Positions 1 to 10,500 of a stretch of DNA of 64,000 nucleotides are shown here, piece by piece. The translations under genes were made by a program, and so were the position numbers. The DNA is from Armigeres subalbatus (Eukaryota > Arthropoda > Insecta > Diptera > Culicidae): NCBI RefSeq assembly GCF_024139115.2, contig NC_085140.1:230518371-230582370 (forward strand), read 5' to 3'. The notes below the pieces were generated by a model, which was not told where the DNA came from, ran no database searches, and saw only the letters and a list, made by a program, of their open reading frames with translations. Within the stretch, counting starts at the first letter, position 1, and every line of letters starts with the position of its first letter.

Positions 1-894
1 TCCTCGCTGTCTTCATCTTAAAAGGTACAAAAGCCTCTTCCACGGCACGGCGATCAATTCCGATAATATCGATATAGTCCGCAAGGCCCAGGAGCATATG
101 TGATCTTGTGATAATGGTACCGCTTCTTTGCACACCAGCTCCCCTAATCGCTCCCTCGAGCGCTATATTGAACAGTAGATTCGAAAGTGCATCACCCTGC
201 TTTAATCCATCTAAGGTAACAAATGTCGTCGATATTTCATCCGCAACCCTTACACTTGATTTCGATCCGTTCAACGTTATACGAATCAGCCGTATCAGTT
301 TCGCCGGAAAACCATGTTCAAGCATAATTTGTCATAATTCATTCCGTTTCACTGAATTGACGTACGCCGCCTTGAAATCAATAAACAGATGATGTGTCTG
401 CAAGTTGTACTCCCGGAATTTATCAAGGATTTGTCTCAAGGTAAACATTTGATCCGTCGTTGATCGGCCCTCTCGAAAACCTGCTTGGTATTCGCCGACG
501 AAGGACTCTTTAAGCGGTCTCAACCCATATTTTCGACATAATATGGTGCAGAACTTCAAAAAGCTGCTCACTGCCATGTTTGAGAAGTTCAGCCGGGAGC
601 TGGTCCTTTCCCGCAGCCTTCTTGTTTTTCAGCTCTTTAACAGCTTTTTTAACCTCATCTAGTGTAGGTGACTCCACAACTTGTCCATCGCCGCTAATAT
701 TTATTCTGTTCACAGATGCACCGTCACTTCCACTATTCAACAAAGTCTCGAAGTGTTGCTTCCACCTGGCAGCCACTTCGGTTTTATCTGTCAGCAAATT
801 CCCTTGTTAGTCGTTGCACATGTCGGACCTCTGAATGCCCGCACATCGATAACATCCGAGACATGGCGCCCATCCACCAGAACATGGTCTATCT
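1..894 (-). pseudogene. RTE-clade LINE reverse transcriptase, 3' half of a split copy
   Basis: Decayed reverse transcriptase read right to left. Around 510-797 it shows the pre-RT segment with AARWKQHFETLLN and KNKKAAGKDQLPAELLKHG; around 332-577 it continues with YQAGFREGRSTTDQMFTLRQ and HLFIDFKAAY. These are hallmarks of RTE-clade elements (copying and inserting their own RNA). Frames shift several times, so it cannot make a full enzyme. The upstream endonuclease half lies at 5506-6141. The two halves are separated by the hAT element at 895-5497, and the last 8 bases here (GTCTATCT) are its target duplication. The element runs off the left window edge. Confidence 0.85.
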
Positions 895-1115
895 CAACCG
901 TTCCTAAACTGTGGGTCGCGACCCCCAGGGGAGTCGCGGGCTGTTCAGTGGTGGGTCGCGAAAGACAAATCTTAATTCATGACTTTGTTATTATTTTGTC
1001 CCACAAATCTATTCCATATTTTGAATTAGGATCTTACTAATGATTGGATGATTAAAGAACAACAAACCTGACGAGGTCAACGGCTTTTTTTTGTTATACG
1101 ATATTTGGGCAAGTA

Positions 1116-1705
1116 GAGCGATTCCAAGCAACAGCATCAAAATTTAAGAAAATTTTTAATTCATGATTTTCTATTGAGTTGAAACTTTGCACAGTTTTTC
1201 AATTTCATCTAAATCGTCATTTTTCGATATCAAATCTTCATATTGAGTCACGACTAACTTTTCAAAAGGGTGTATGTGAAAATGGTTCAAAAATATTTAA
1301 AAAGCTGCACAGCAAAAACGGAATGTTCGATTGTTATGATTTTTTCAGCAAAGTTAGACAACTAAATGGTGATTCTTAAGAAAATGTGCACAGTAAAAAA
1401 ATTTTTTGCCTTTAAAATATCATTTTGTCACAAAAACTCAAATATCTCAAAACCCTATCTTTTTCGAACGTAATTTTTTAGGAAAACGGTCCATTATATT
1501 AGCTATCTACCATAAAAATTTGGTGATGGTAAACTAATAAACAAAAAAGTTATGACATTTCAAACATTTCACAATTTTCACATATAGTAAACAAAAAAAA
1601 ATTTCCGTGTATTTTTTTTTTTTCAAGAATCGCAGTTTGATGCTGATTTTATTGTTAAGGGCCTTGCGTGAGTTAAACAAGTTGTTTGTATGATATTCCA
1701 TATTT
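1116..1705 (+). repeat. Left long terminal inverted repeat of the 3.9-kb transposon
   Basis: Reverse complement of about 4465-5041. The most alike part runs from about 1180 to 1700 and includes the blocks around GTGCACAG and CCCTATCTTTTTCGAACG, ending near GTTAAACAAGTTGTTT. The outermost 60 bp are less alike except for the terminal 11 bases. A 66-codon open frame in each arm is a by-product of the repeat and not a gene. Confidence 0.8.
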
Positions 1706-1902
1706 ATGTATTCATCGATAATTATGTATATTATATGTATAAATATTATGTGTATAAATAAATAAAAATGAATTAATATTATCCTAAGTATTAAATTAAA
1801 TGTGGCAGTTACACAATGTTGTTATAGAAACTCTAAGAGTTTTGGGTTTGAATTTTGGTATGGGTTATGATATCATGAAAACAGTTTATTAATACTTATT
1901 TT

Positions 1903-4019
1903 TTATTTATTTTTATTCAAATTTTTTAAAATATCGAACACTTTTGAATTATTATCAGCACAGTTTGAGTATAGTTTTGCTTTAATTTTATTTTTCGACA
2001 ATGGAATGAAACAGTGAAATTTTTGGGTTCCTTGGATCGTTTTCGCGTTATTAAATTGCTCGCTGAGCTCTGAAGCCTTTATTTCGTACTCTTCAGTAGT
2101 AGTAAAACAAAATGATAATTTGGTTAAATCTTTTCTTTTCTACGATTTGCCCAATTAAAAGTTCTTTCGCAATTTTAATTGGATGCTCACGTTCTTTGGC
2201 TAAACTTGCTCTTGGGGCCATGCGCTTTATTGTTCCTCCAATAGCATCACAAGGACCTTTGCCATGTGATGTAGCAAAAAATGCCATTCTGCATCAATTC
2301 CGTACATTGATTTAAATTGACATAGGCTCGAAAATTCTTACGATTTTTGTACTGCGACGCTGCTCCATCAGACATGAAATATATCTTTTGACTTCTTTAT
2401 GCTTATCAACGCGTAAAAGTTAATCATTTTTCAATGAACAAGTTTACGGATACTGAATCGTGTCTTAAATCTTTGGAAATTATAATAAAACTTAAGTGTT
2501 CAATTTGCGTACTTCCATTAAAATAAATAACGAATGGATGAATTGTAGCTTGTTGTACGTTCCAGTGATGGGACTGCACTTCATCTTGCAATACAAAGCT
2601 GTAATTTTCAGAAAAATCACTAATGACTAAAAATTCACCATTTTGTAATGTATTTTTCGTATTTTTTAAAAAGCTGGATTGTTCTGTTTTAATGAAATCG
2701 TGAGGGATTAAACTTTCTAATTTCAAGCAAAAATATGACACAAACTCATCTACAGGTTTTACAATAGTTTCTATGTCACACCTATCCGTGGTCACCCATT
2801 GCTCAAATGATAACTGATCAATATATTTTTCTTCAAACTCAGCGAATAAAGTATTTTCCAATGATGAAGAATCTGGACAATCCGAACAAGATCGTAGATA
2901 GCAATTTGATGTTGTATTTTCACACAAAAGACTACCAGTTAACATTTTAATATCCTTTGTTAAATTGATTCTTTTCAAACTATGTAAAATAAGATTAATA
3001 TTCTCATGGGTTGTGTACACATTCATATTATGTGTTCCTGTGTTGGAAAGAAGCTTACAGTGCCTTGGCCGAAGGCTTGCAAATGAGGAAAACCTATTTT
3101 AATATTATCGTGAATTTCCTTGAAGCGTGTGTACGCTTCTTTCAAAGTCGTCATCATTAATCGTTTTGGATTGCTTGACGCTTTCCATCTTTTTTACTGA
3201 TACATAATCTTTTTGACCAGGCATAGCTCGACTTACTTCATCATCTTCAAAATATTGAACTACTATTTCTTTTGTCTCATCTGTTAATGCAGTACTAGAC
3301 CTAGTATTTTTGGTTGAAAGACAGTTATTCTTCAATTGTTTTGCCTCTTTTACTGTATTTCTATTGGTTTTGAACTCATCAATGGCATCCTGAATAGACC
3401 ACGAACTTGGCAGCATCGACAAAATCAATCCTTGTCGTGGCTGCATTCGAGAACCTTTCCTTCATATTTATAATTACCTCATCGTAGTCTGTATTTTCCA
3501 CATCATCAGGTCCTAATTTGAAGAGGTTTCTTCGTACAGCTTCGTTTATTTCACGGTATTTTTTCTCCGGGTAATAAACGTAGTCCATCTTACTCCATTT
3601 AATCGAGTCACTTTTATCCCAGCTATGCCCTCGTTAAAGCGTTCGATGTTGACCTTTTGGATACACTCATCTTCCGATTGATTTGTTGAAACAGATTTCG
3701 CTGATGGTACGGTGGCAAGGCTCTCAGCACTTAATACTTCTGGTAATTCCTCAGTTGTTGTCGATACATCTGGCAATTCCTCAGTTGCTGTCGTTTTCGA
3801 ACTTCCTGCGCTCTGCTCAACCGATGATATACAGATTGCTCTTTTGTCAACGTTTAGACGGCAGGACGTGCAAATGCGTAAATTTGTATTCAATGTGGAC
3901 ATTGGAGCATAACCAGTCGCTTTCAGTTTATCTATGGTGCTTTCGGTGAGATTTCGTAACTCTTTTGAACACTTTTTTCCATCAAACGGCCTACAACAGT
4001 TGAGAAAGCGGCTACTCAT
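1903..4019 (-). pseudogene. DDD-type transposase, copy 1, broken by frameshifts
   Basis: About 705 codons if the frames are joined. The start ATG at 4019 opens a cysteine-rich N-terminus (residues 1-65, with CCRPFDGKKC and RICTSCR, likely zinc binding). A middle part carries YFEDDEVSRAMPGQKDY (about 3105-3446). The catalytic part at 2424-3026 has VISDFSENYSFVLQDEVQ and HPFVIYFNG. The C-terminal part has the acidic motif SDGAASQYKNRKN and FATSHGKGPCDAIGGTIKR (about 2200-2320). The three aspartates in SDFSENY, SDGAA and CDAIGG are candidate catalytic residues. Single-base indels break the frame near 2340-2400, 3030-3100, 3440 and 3580. Similar proteins occur widely in insect and cnidarian genomes as unnamed transposon-like proteins. 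Confidence 0.75.
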
Positions 4020-4464
4020 GTTGTTCGTAATATTTCAATAAACAAAATCACTTTTAAGTTTGGTGTCATTTGCTTGACTGAAGAAAAAAATTACTATAAG
4101 ATCTTTAACAACCTTAGTAGTAGTAATTTTTTTGCTTTTTCGTGAGCATTGTCATGGTATGTACCTATCATGCATTTGTTGTTGTTGAAGATACCCGTTT
4201 CCTCCCGATCATAAAGTCTATTCTCTAAGAGGTATATTTTTTGCAGGTAAACTATAGACGTACACGTGTATATAAATCTTTGATTTTGCAGCTTTTGTCT
4301 TAAAAATAACATTTCTGATATGTTTCTATCAACGTTATTATCAACAGGTTTCAACAGGAATTTTTCGCCAGTCACGTGCAATGAAAATTATTACACTATC
4401 AATACTTTTGATCACAACACTGGATCGTGTCTAAGTTTCTTATAGATGCTATGAATAATTAAAT

Positions 4465-5041
4465 CAAAATATCATGAAAACAACTTGTTTAAATCACGTC
4501 CCTTAACAATAAAATCTGCATCAAACTGCAATTCTCGAAATAACTTACAGAAAAATTTTTTTTTTTTACTAAATGTGAAAATTGTGAAATGTTTGAAATG
4601 CCATAACTTTTTTGTTTATTAGTTTACCATCAACAAATTTTTATGGTAGATAGCTAATATAATGGACCGTTTTCCCTAAAAAAATTACGTTCGAAAAAAG
4701 ATAGGGTTTTGAGATATTTGAGTTTTTGTGACAAAAATGATATTTTTAAAGGCAAAAAAAATTTGTTTTTTACTGTGCACATTTTCTTAAGAATCACCAT
4801 TTAGTTGTCTAACTTTGCTGAAAAAATCATAACAATCGAACATTCCGTTTTTGCTGTGCAGCTTTTTAAATATTTTTGAACCATTTTCACATACACCCTT
4901 TTGAAAAGTTAGTCGTGACTCAATATGAAGATTTGATATCGAAAAATGACGATTTAGATGAAATTGAAAAACTGTGCAGAGTTTCAAATATTTTCGAAAT
5001 GGTCGCTCAGGATCGACTGACATGCCCCCGTGGAATGCCTC
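4465..5041 (-). repeat. Right long terminal inverted repeat of the 3.9-kb transposon
   Basis: Mirror of 1116-1705, reading from AACAACTTGTTTAAATCACG at the inner edge to TGGAATGCCTC at the outer edge. A poly-T run near 4557-4567 varies between the arms. Confidence 0.8.
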
Positions 5042-5505
5042 AGTAGAAAGAAGTGCTATACAATCCAAATGTGATCATCGAACCCAATCCAAAACCAATC
5101 CTTATTCAATTCGAATCCTATCTAAATCAAATCCAAATCTATTTAAAATCCAATCTAGTGATGAACTTTATTTATAATTTAAAAATCACTTTAATAAAAA
5201 AAAATCAAATCCAATCCAAATCTATTTCAAGTCCAATCCAAATCTACTTCAAAACCAAACCTAATCAAATCACAATCCAATTAAAATCCTAATCTGAATA
5301 AATTGTGGATTGGATGTGGACGAATTTTTGACAAATACAATGATGGGATATAAAGCAATTTATTATAATTTGTCCAGTCGAACGCGAACTCATTTTTATC
5401 TCATTTCACAAAATCAATGCATTTGGTACCTGGTGGGTCGCAAGCAATATGGGATTCTGCTAGGTGGGTCGCATATCCAAAAGTTTGGGAACCTCTGGTC
5501 TATCT

Positions 5506-6141
5506 GGTTGCAAGTTTCACCGTTTGGGTGTCTCGAGGCGTGCTTTCGGATATTCTTTCGTACAAAGTAGGTACTACTGATGGCTATCTCTCTGGCAGCA
5601 GCGAAGTTTACTAGCCGTAGGCCGTTGTCATTGGTAGCGGAGTGAAGGCTCGGAGTGAAGGCTCTCCCTACCGATTATGGGACGGAAAAAGTTAGCGTAT
5701 CCGATAACAATTTTCACGTCATGCTTTGGGCACTCTCCATAGGCTTTATCGAGACATTCATAAAACGTGTCCTTCACGTCGTCGGATTTATCGTTTGTCG
5801 GTGCGTTAACGTTGATTAGGCTGTGATTAAAGAATCTGCCCCGTATCCTCAACACACAGATTCGTTCGCTAATGGGTTTCCACCGCATCACTCGCTTCAT
5901 CTGCTTGCCCATCACTACGAAACCAACTCCATGCTCTGCTTTTCCGCCGCCGCTGTGATAGATGTTATATATAACCATCAGACTTCTTGAATAGCGGTCA
6001 CGTTCATTCCAACCTTCTGCAGTTTGCGAGCCAGAAGGCTCACTCGTCCAGATTCATTTAGGGTCCTGACATTCCAGGTACCGAGTTTCCAATCATAGTC
6101 CTTATTTCGTTGGCGGTTCGGTTGCCAAAAATAATGTTACC
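5506..6141 (-). pseudogene. RTE-clade LINE apurinic-type endonuclease, 5' half of the split copy
   Basis: Minus-strand translation from about 6100 gives WKLGTWNVRTLNESGRVSLL, the start of an APE-type endonuclease, then GFVVMGKQMKRVMRWKPISERICVLRIRG (5628-5978) and HDVKIVIG in place of the usual GDFNA motif (IGYANF here, so the active-site region is altered). At the hAT insertion point it reads HPNGETCNQIDHV, continuing across the element into position 886 and below. Both the key-motif loss and frameshifts show it is dead. Confidence 0.82.
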
Positions 6142-6144
6142 TTA

Positions 6145-6693
6145 GGGTGTGTTCACAAATTACGTAACGCAAAAATCCGAGTTTTTGACCCCCTCCCTCC
6201 CCCTCGTAACAAAAAGTAACATTTTTGGTACTTCCTCCCTCCCCCATGTAACGCGTAACTGTGAAAATTTTAAAGGCAGATTTTTTTTCTTCGCTGAAGC
6301 ATTTGGGTTTTGGTATTTTTTAAATACTGTTAAGGATGGCACATGATCAAAAATCAAGGATTTTAAGAATGCAGCTAGTAGAAAAGAAAATAGAATTTTA
6401 GTTTAGCGGAACTGTGGTGTCGAGAAATACAATATTCGTTTGGTATTTTTACGCATATCAGTCCCGCTATGTCAGCCTGCTTGATTTCGATAATGACTAA
6501 TGCTCGATAACGATAAACAGCAATTACTTCAATCAGTGATTTAAAAAAAGACATTCATATAAATTTTTATTCGCGTTATGCGTAACATTTGGTAGTACCC
6601 TCCCCCTCCCCCACGTTTTAGTGTAACAAAGTATAACGCAAGTTGGACCTCCTCCCTCCCCCCAAAAGCGTTACGTAATTTGTGAATAGACCC
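6145..6693. mobile_element. 549-bp MITE with ACAAATTACGTAACGC termini
   Basis: Left terminus GGGTGTGTTCACAAATTACG and right terminus (inward) GGGTCTATTCACAAATTACG, each continuing TAACGC. TTA is duplicated at 6142-6144 and 6694-6696. No open frame of interest. C-rich and AT-rich stretches alternate inside (CCCTCCCTCCCCC next to each end). It interrupts the RTE 5' region. A short relative lies at 8591-8757 and a decayed one near 40040-40200. Confidence 0.8.
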
Positions 6694-6696
6694 TTA

Positions 6697-6973
6697 CCAG
6701 GGTCGCGTTACCTACATCGCGCTGATGGGACTGCCACCTTAGGTATAGCTGACGCGATACAGCATTTCGTTAATCAGCCGCTAGGTACCAGGCAGACGCT
6801 GTTTAAGCCGCACCTCCTGGTGAACAGACGCTCGATGTGTACCTTCTCACTCTAGCTGATGTCAGCAGGACAACAGTGCCTAGGCTGCACTACCAGCTAA
6901 GTACACAACCCTTAGCTGGCGGTCTTTTGTCATCGGACGACCCGTGGAAGTGTGAGATAGGAACTTGTGGAAC
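6697..6973 (-). other. RTE LINE 5' leader region
   Basis: Sequence directly 5' of the endonuclease half on the minus strand (for example around CTGATGTCAGCAGGACAACA). No coding potential seen. It is assigned to the LINE by position and because it resumes after the MITE. Confidence 0.5.
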
Positions 6974-6977
6974 TTAA

Positions 6978-7237
6978 GGTGACACGGGGAGGCACTGCAT
7001 ACCGTGTTATTTTTCTTATCTTTTGTCTCTTTCTATCATTGTCACCTCGTAATTTTGGAGCGGCGTATTTCGTTTTTCAGTTGTTTGATGTAACTATAAA
7101 TGTATCAGCATATAGATTGCGAGTAAGCCCGCGCCGGTGATACTTTTTCAAAATCATATTTGTTATAGAAACAAAATTAAGCATTCAATGATGAAAATAA
7201 TGACGATTTGATGATTGTTCGTGCTTCCCGTGTCACC
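6978..7237. mobile_element. 260-bp MITE with TTAA target duplication
   Basis: Perfect 11-bp ends GGTGACACGGG / CCCGTGTCACC, extending imperfectly (GGAGGCAC / GTGCTTCC). TTAA is duplicated at 6974-6977 and 7238-7241, as in piggyBac- or Kolobok-mobilised elements. It separates LINE leader or SINE-like sequence on the left from a SINE 3' end on the right. Confidence 0.75.
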
Positions 7238-7241
7238 TTAA

Positions 7242-7301
7242 TGAACACTAAGCTGCGAGGTCCCAGTGTGGGGATGTAATGCCAATAAGAAGAAGAAGAA
7301 G
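7242..7301 (+). mobile_element. Feilai-like SINE, 3' end only
   Basis: Matches the last 60-70 bp of the SINE at 10705-11013: TGAACACTAAGCTGCGAGG, CCCAGTGTGGGGATGTAATG and the AAG-repeat tail. Confidence 0.7.
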
Positions 7302-7528
7302 TACAGCGCCAATCTTTCTCCTTAGTTCATATCTCCTCTTATGTTAGCACATAATCATATTTTCTCGTAGTTTCCCAACGCTGAAGAATCCAAATTACAA
7401 AACACCAGTTTAGTTATGACACAGATATTATCTGTGGTTATGATAATAGTACTTTTTGCCAAATTCGTTATTTTTCTTATTATTTTGTCCTACCCACGTC
7501 TCCGAACGTGGACGAACTTCTGTCACTA

Positions 7529-10500
7529 TCATTTCATTCTTTTTTGATTCGGGAGTCCTCCATAATGACGGTATTGCCATTCAGCTGCACCCCACCCTTT
7601 CATGCCATTTACTTCAAAGTGGCACAGCTGCTCTACAATCCTGCACTCGCTTTCTTGACCAATGTAGAACTCTGGACTGGAGAGAGTACGAACTTGCATG
7701 ATGTATGTTTCACTCCCTGAAAAAAAATGTTGCAAAAAATGAGGGAAATGCGTGAGACATACAACAAGGGAACATTATTGTTTTAAACGGAATAAGGCCG
7801 CTACAAATATTTAAAATATTTAATAAAAAATATGTCCTACTGGTCTGCGAAAGGTCATGGTGGGATAATAAGCAATAAAACAAAAAACTCATCGAATTTG
7901 TTAAAGAATGTTTTGGAAATCCTTTAAATTTTCCGAAAACTTTTTTGTTGCTCCCTCAAAATATTAAATGTGGGCAACAAAAATTCGAGGGGGATACATA
8001 GCTTTTTTTTAAATATTTGTATCGGCCTAAATTGATTCGATAATTTCCTACCTGCTTTAAATTGTAAAGCATAGTCAACAGGCGGTTTGCCGTGTTCTCC
8101 ATGTTGATATAGATCAAAATCAATATTCGTTATAGGATGATTTATCAACTCTTTTGAATTGGTAATGAATCCAACTTCAAGTCTAGAAAATATGTATATT
8201 TATTTTTATGATGGTAAAAACATTTATTATATTTAAGTATTTTTTGTGGAGTTTACCTCGAAAAAGTTATTGGCATGCATATAACACCCACTGTAATTCG
8301 ATCGCCATTTTCTAAATGAACAAAGTGCATGACATATCTATGAAAATTTTTCCAATTTCTTTGGTCTCCTGCAAAAAAATGATTTTTTTATTATAGAATA
8401 CAAATAGAGAGTTTTGGATGAAACAACTATGTGTGTGGTGTTGGTTATAAAGGTTATAATAATAGGAGGTAAAATATGTCTGCGCACACCAAAATATTAT
8501 GAAAATTAAACAACTTTATTATTAAAATTAAATTAAGTGAAATCAATCCTCACTATTTGAACTCATAGTTTCATTCAGGCGTTCCTTTTAGGGAACGTCC
8601 ACAAATTACGTAACGCTTAGAGGGGGGGAGGGGGGATTGAGTGAAGCGTGACGACCCATAAAAAAATTTCAGAAGCTTCATACAAAAAGTGTGACATAGG
8701 GGGGAGGGGGGGTTGAAGAAGTTCAATTTTTGCGTTACGTAATTAATGGATCTTCCCATGTTGCTCCTACAATTCGATCTTCTCATGTTCGTCCGCGAAG
8801 ATTTCATTCATTTATTTAGTCTACATCTAAACAGGTAACACATAACGTCCTTGAAGATGCTCTCATTATTATCCCTGATGTAGATCCGGCTCGTAGCACA
8901 AAGCCTTTGCGGGATACTATGCGATGAGCGTCTGACAGATCTTGCGTGTGCTTCTCAGTCCTCTTGTTGAAGGCGGTATTTTGTCTCCAGAAGGAAGCGG
9001 ATCTTCTGTCTCCGTTTCCGTCCATTGCGTTCCACATTCCGTAGGTCCTTTGCTGCAGCGCAACCGACTGCGTATCGTTATTCTTCTTTAGAATCTGTTT
9101 GCACACCACGTCGAACCAACCGTTCTGTAGTCTCCATTTTAAGGCTCCCCCAGACCTAAGCGATTTCATCGCCGCGACGGCGACAACTAGTCGCCGTGAT
9201 TCTATCGTTGGGTCGCAGCAGGCAATGTTCTATTTACGCTTCCATACACACGGCGACAGAATCGCTGTCGCCAAGCGATAGAATCACGTCGCGACTGTCG
9301 CGTCGCGTGTGTTTGGGGGAACCTTTACACATCTGTCGTTACTCCCAGCTGCGTCGTTAATGGCTGCTTTGACTGTACCTTAACAGTCCTCAAAAGAGGT
9401 TCCGGTAACGCTCCCTTAAGATGCTGTGCATGCACACTGGCGACATTTGGTTGCTTTAGCCGCTCTGACCATTTATGAAGCAGTTTAGTCATCCCCAGTA
9501 TAGAGGTCAGAGACGACCTTGGCACCACGATAGGACCTGATATCAGTAATGTCGGAGAAAGTGATCGATTGGTGCGATTCTGTCTGCTGTATTGTACCAA
9601 TACGCAAATATGTATAGAGGAAGTACATATAGATGTTGCGAATAGCCATAATACTTGAAGGCAGCGAACTCAATTAGTCGTACGCCGTTCGTGTTCGTCG
9701 GCCGAGAGGCGCTAGACTTTCAAACAGTCGAAATAAATTCCTACTCCTGATAAAGTGCTTAAGAATTCGAGCAACGCGTCAAATGCGTTTTCATCAATAC
9801 CAGTGCATAAGGCTTGAGTTCTTGTTCATCGCTACTAACATATAGATACTTACATACCCTTTTGAAGTCATCTATTTATAGATTCTTTACACTCACCAAA
9901 ACTATGATCTCGCATGCAATCTATGGACAGTGGAAATGTTTGGCCTTCTATTTGAACCTTTCCTTCAAGGGTCCCAAACTGCTCGTAATGGGTCTGATGA
10001 TACCTGTAAACAGTCAATTCTTTGATCATGGGGGGTGATCCCCCAGTGCCGGACACATAAGCCATTCAACGAAAAACTCTCTAATTATTCGGATTATGTT
10101 TACTTGAATACCATATATACACAATATGATCATTTATGATTCATACAAACCATATTTGATCATTTGAACACGTTTTTGGACTATGTGTTTTGATGATGAA
10201 TTTTGGTGAAATTTTTTCGGCTTATAAAAGTGTCCCCGAGTACCGGACACTATTGCATCATGTTCAAATATAACCAAGTTCCTATTACATGAGTAAAGAC
10301 ATCATTTAGAATAGTAATATTTTTCACTTTCTTAAAGTTATAGATATTAACACGTGTTAATAGAGCTTGTTTGACTCTCCATCTCAATTTCTTACATCCT
10401 ACTCAAAATTTCCTCCATATTCAGTGACAACTTCATTTTTCGTTTCTGCTTATTTCTTTGACTTTCTGATACCTCAGCAAGAAAAAACAAATGAATTGAA

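Larger units (their letters stand above)
1116..5041 (-). mobile_element. 3.9-kb DNA transposon with long inverted repeats, copy 1 (Sola2-like, tentative)
   Basis: Ends are GAGCGATTCCA and GAGGCATTCCA (right end read inward). The flanking 4 bases AGTA repeat at 1112-1115 and 5042-5045. Long inverted repeats of nearly 600 bp occupy about 1116-1705 and 4465-5041, and the decayed transposase lies between them on the minus strand. A second copy at 19010-22959 has the same ends and a different 4-bp duplication (TAAA), which confirms the boundaries. GAG termini, 4-bp duplications and a DDD-type transposase fit my memory of Sola2 elements, but I could not test that. It sits inside the 895-5497 hAT. 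Confidence 0.75.
895..5497. mobile_element. hAT-type DNA transposon, non-autonomous, inserted in an RTE LINE and carrying a second transposon
   Basis: The left end reads CAACCGTTCCTAAACTGTGG and the right end, read inward on the other strand, CAGAGGTTCCCAAACTTTTG. Both are followed by a GCGACCC block. An exact 8-bp duplication GTCTATCT lies at 887-894 and 5498-5505, the hAT length. Without the nested 1116-5041 element only about 680 bp of hAT sequence remains and it encodes nothing, so it must have been moved by another element's transposase. The right part (5060-5290) is rich in degenerate AATCCAAATC repeats. Removing 895-5497 plus one duplication restores LINE coding across the junction (NQIDHV). 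Confidence 0.85.

Noticed and set aside
3683..3949. Plus-strand frames within the transposase (also at 21590-21856)
   Set aside because: They are antisense shadows of the transposase N-terminus and appear identically in both transposon copies.
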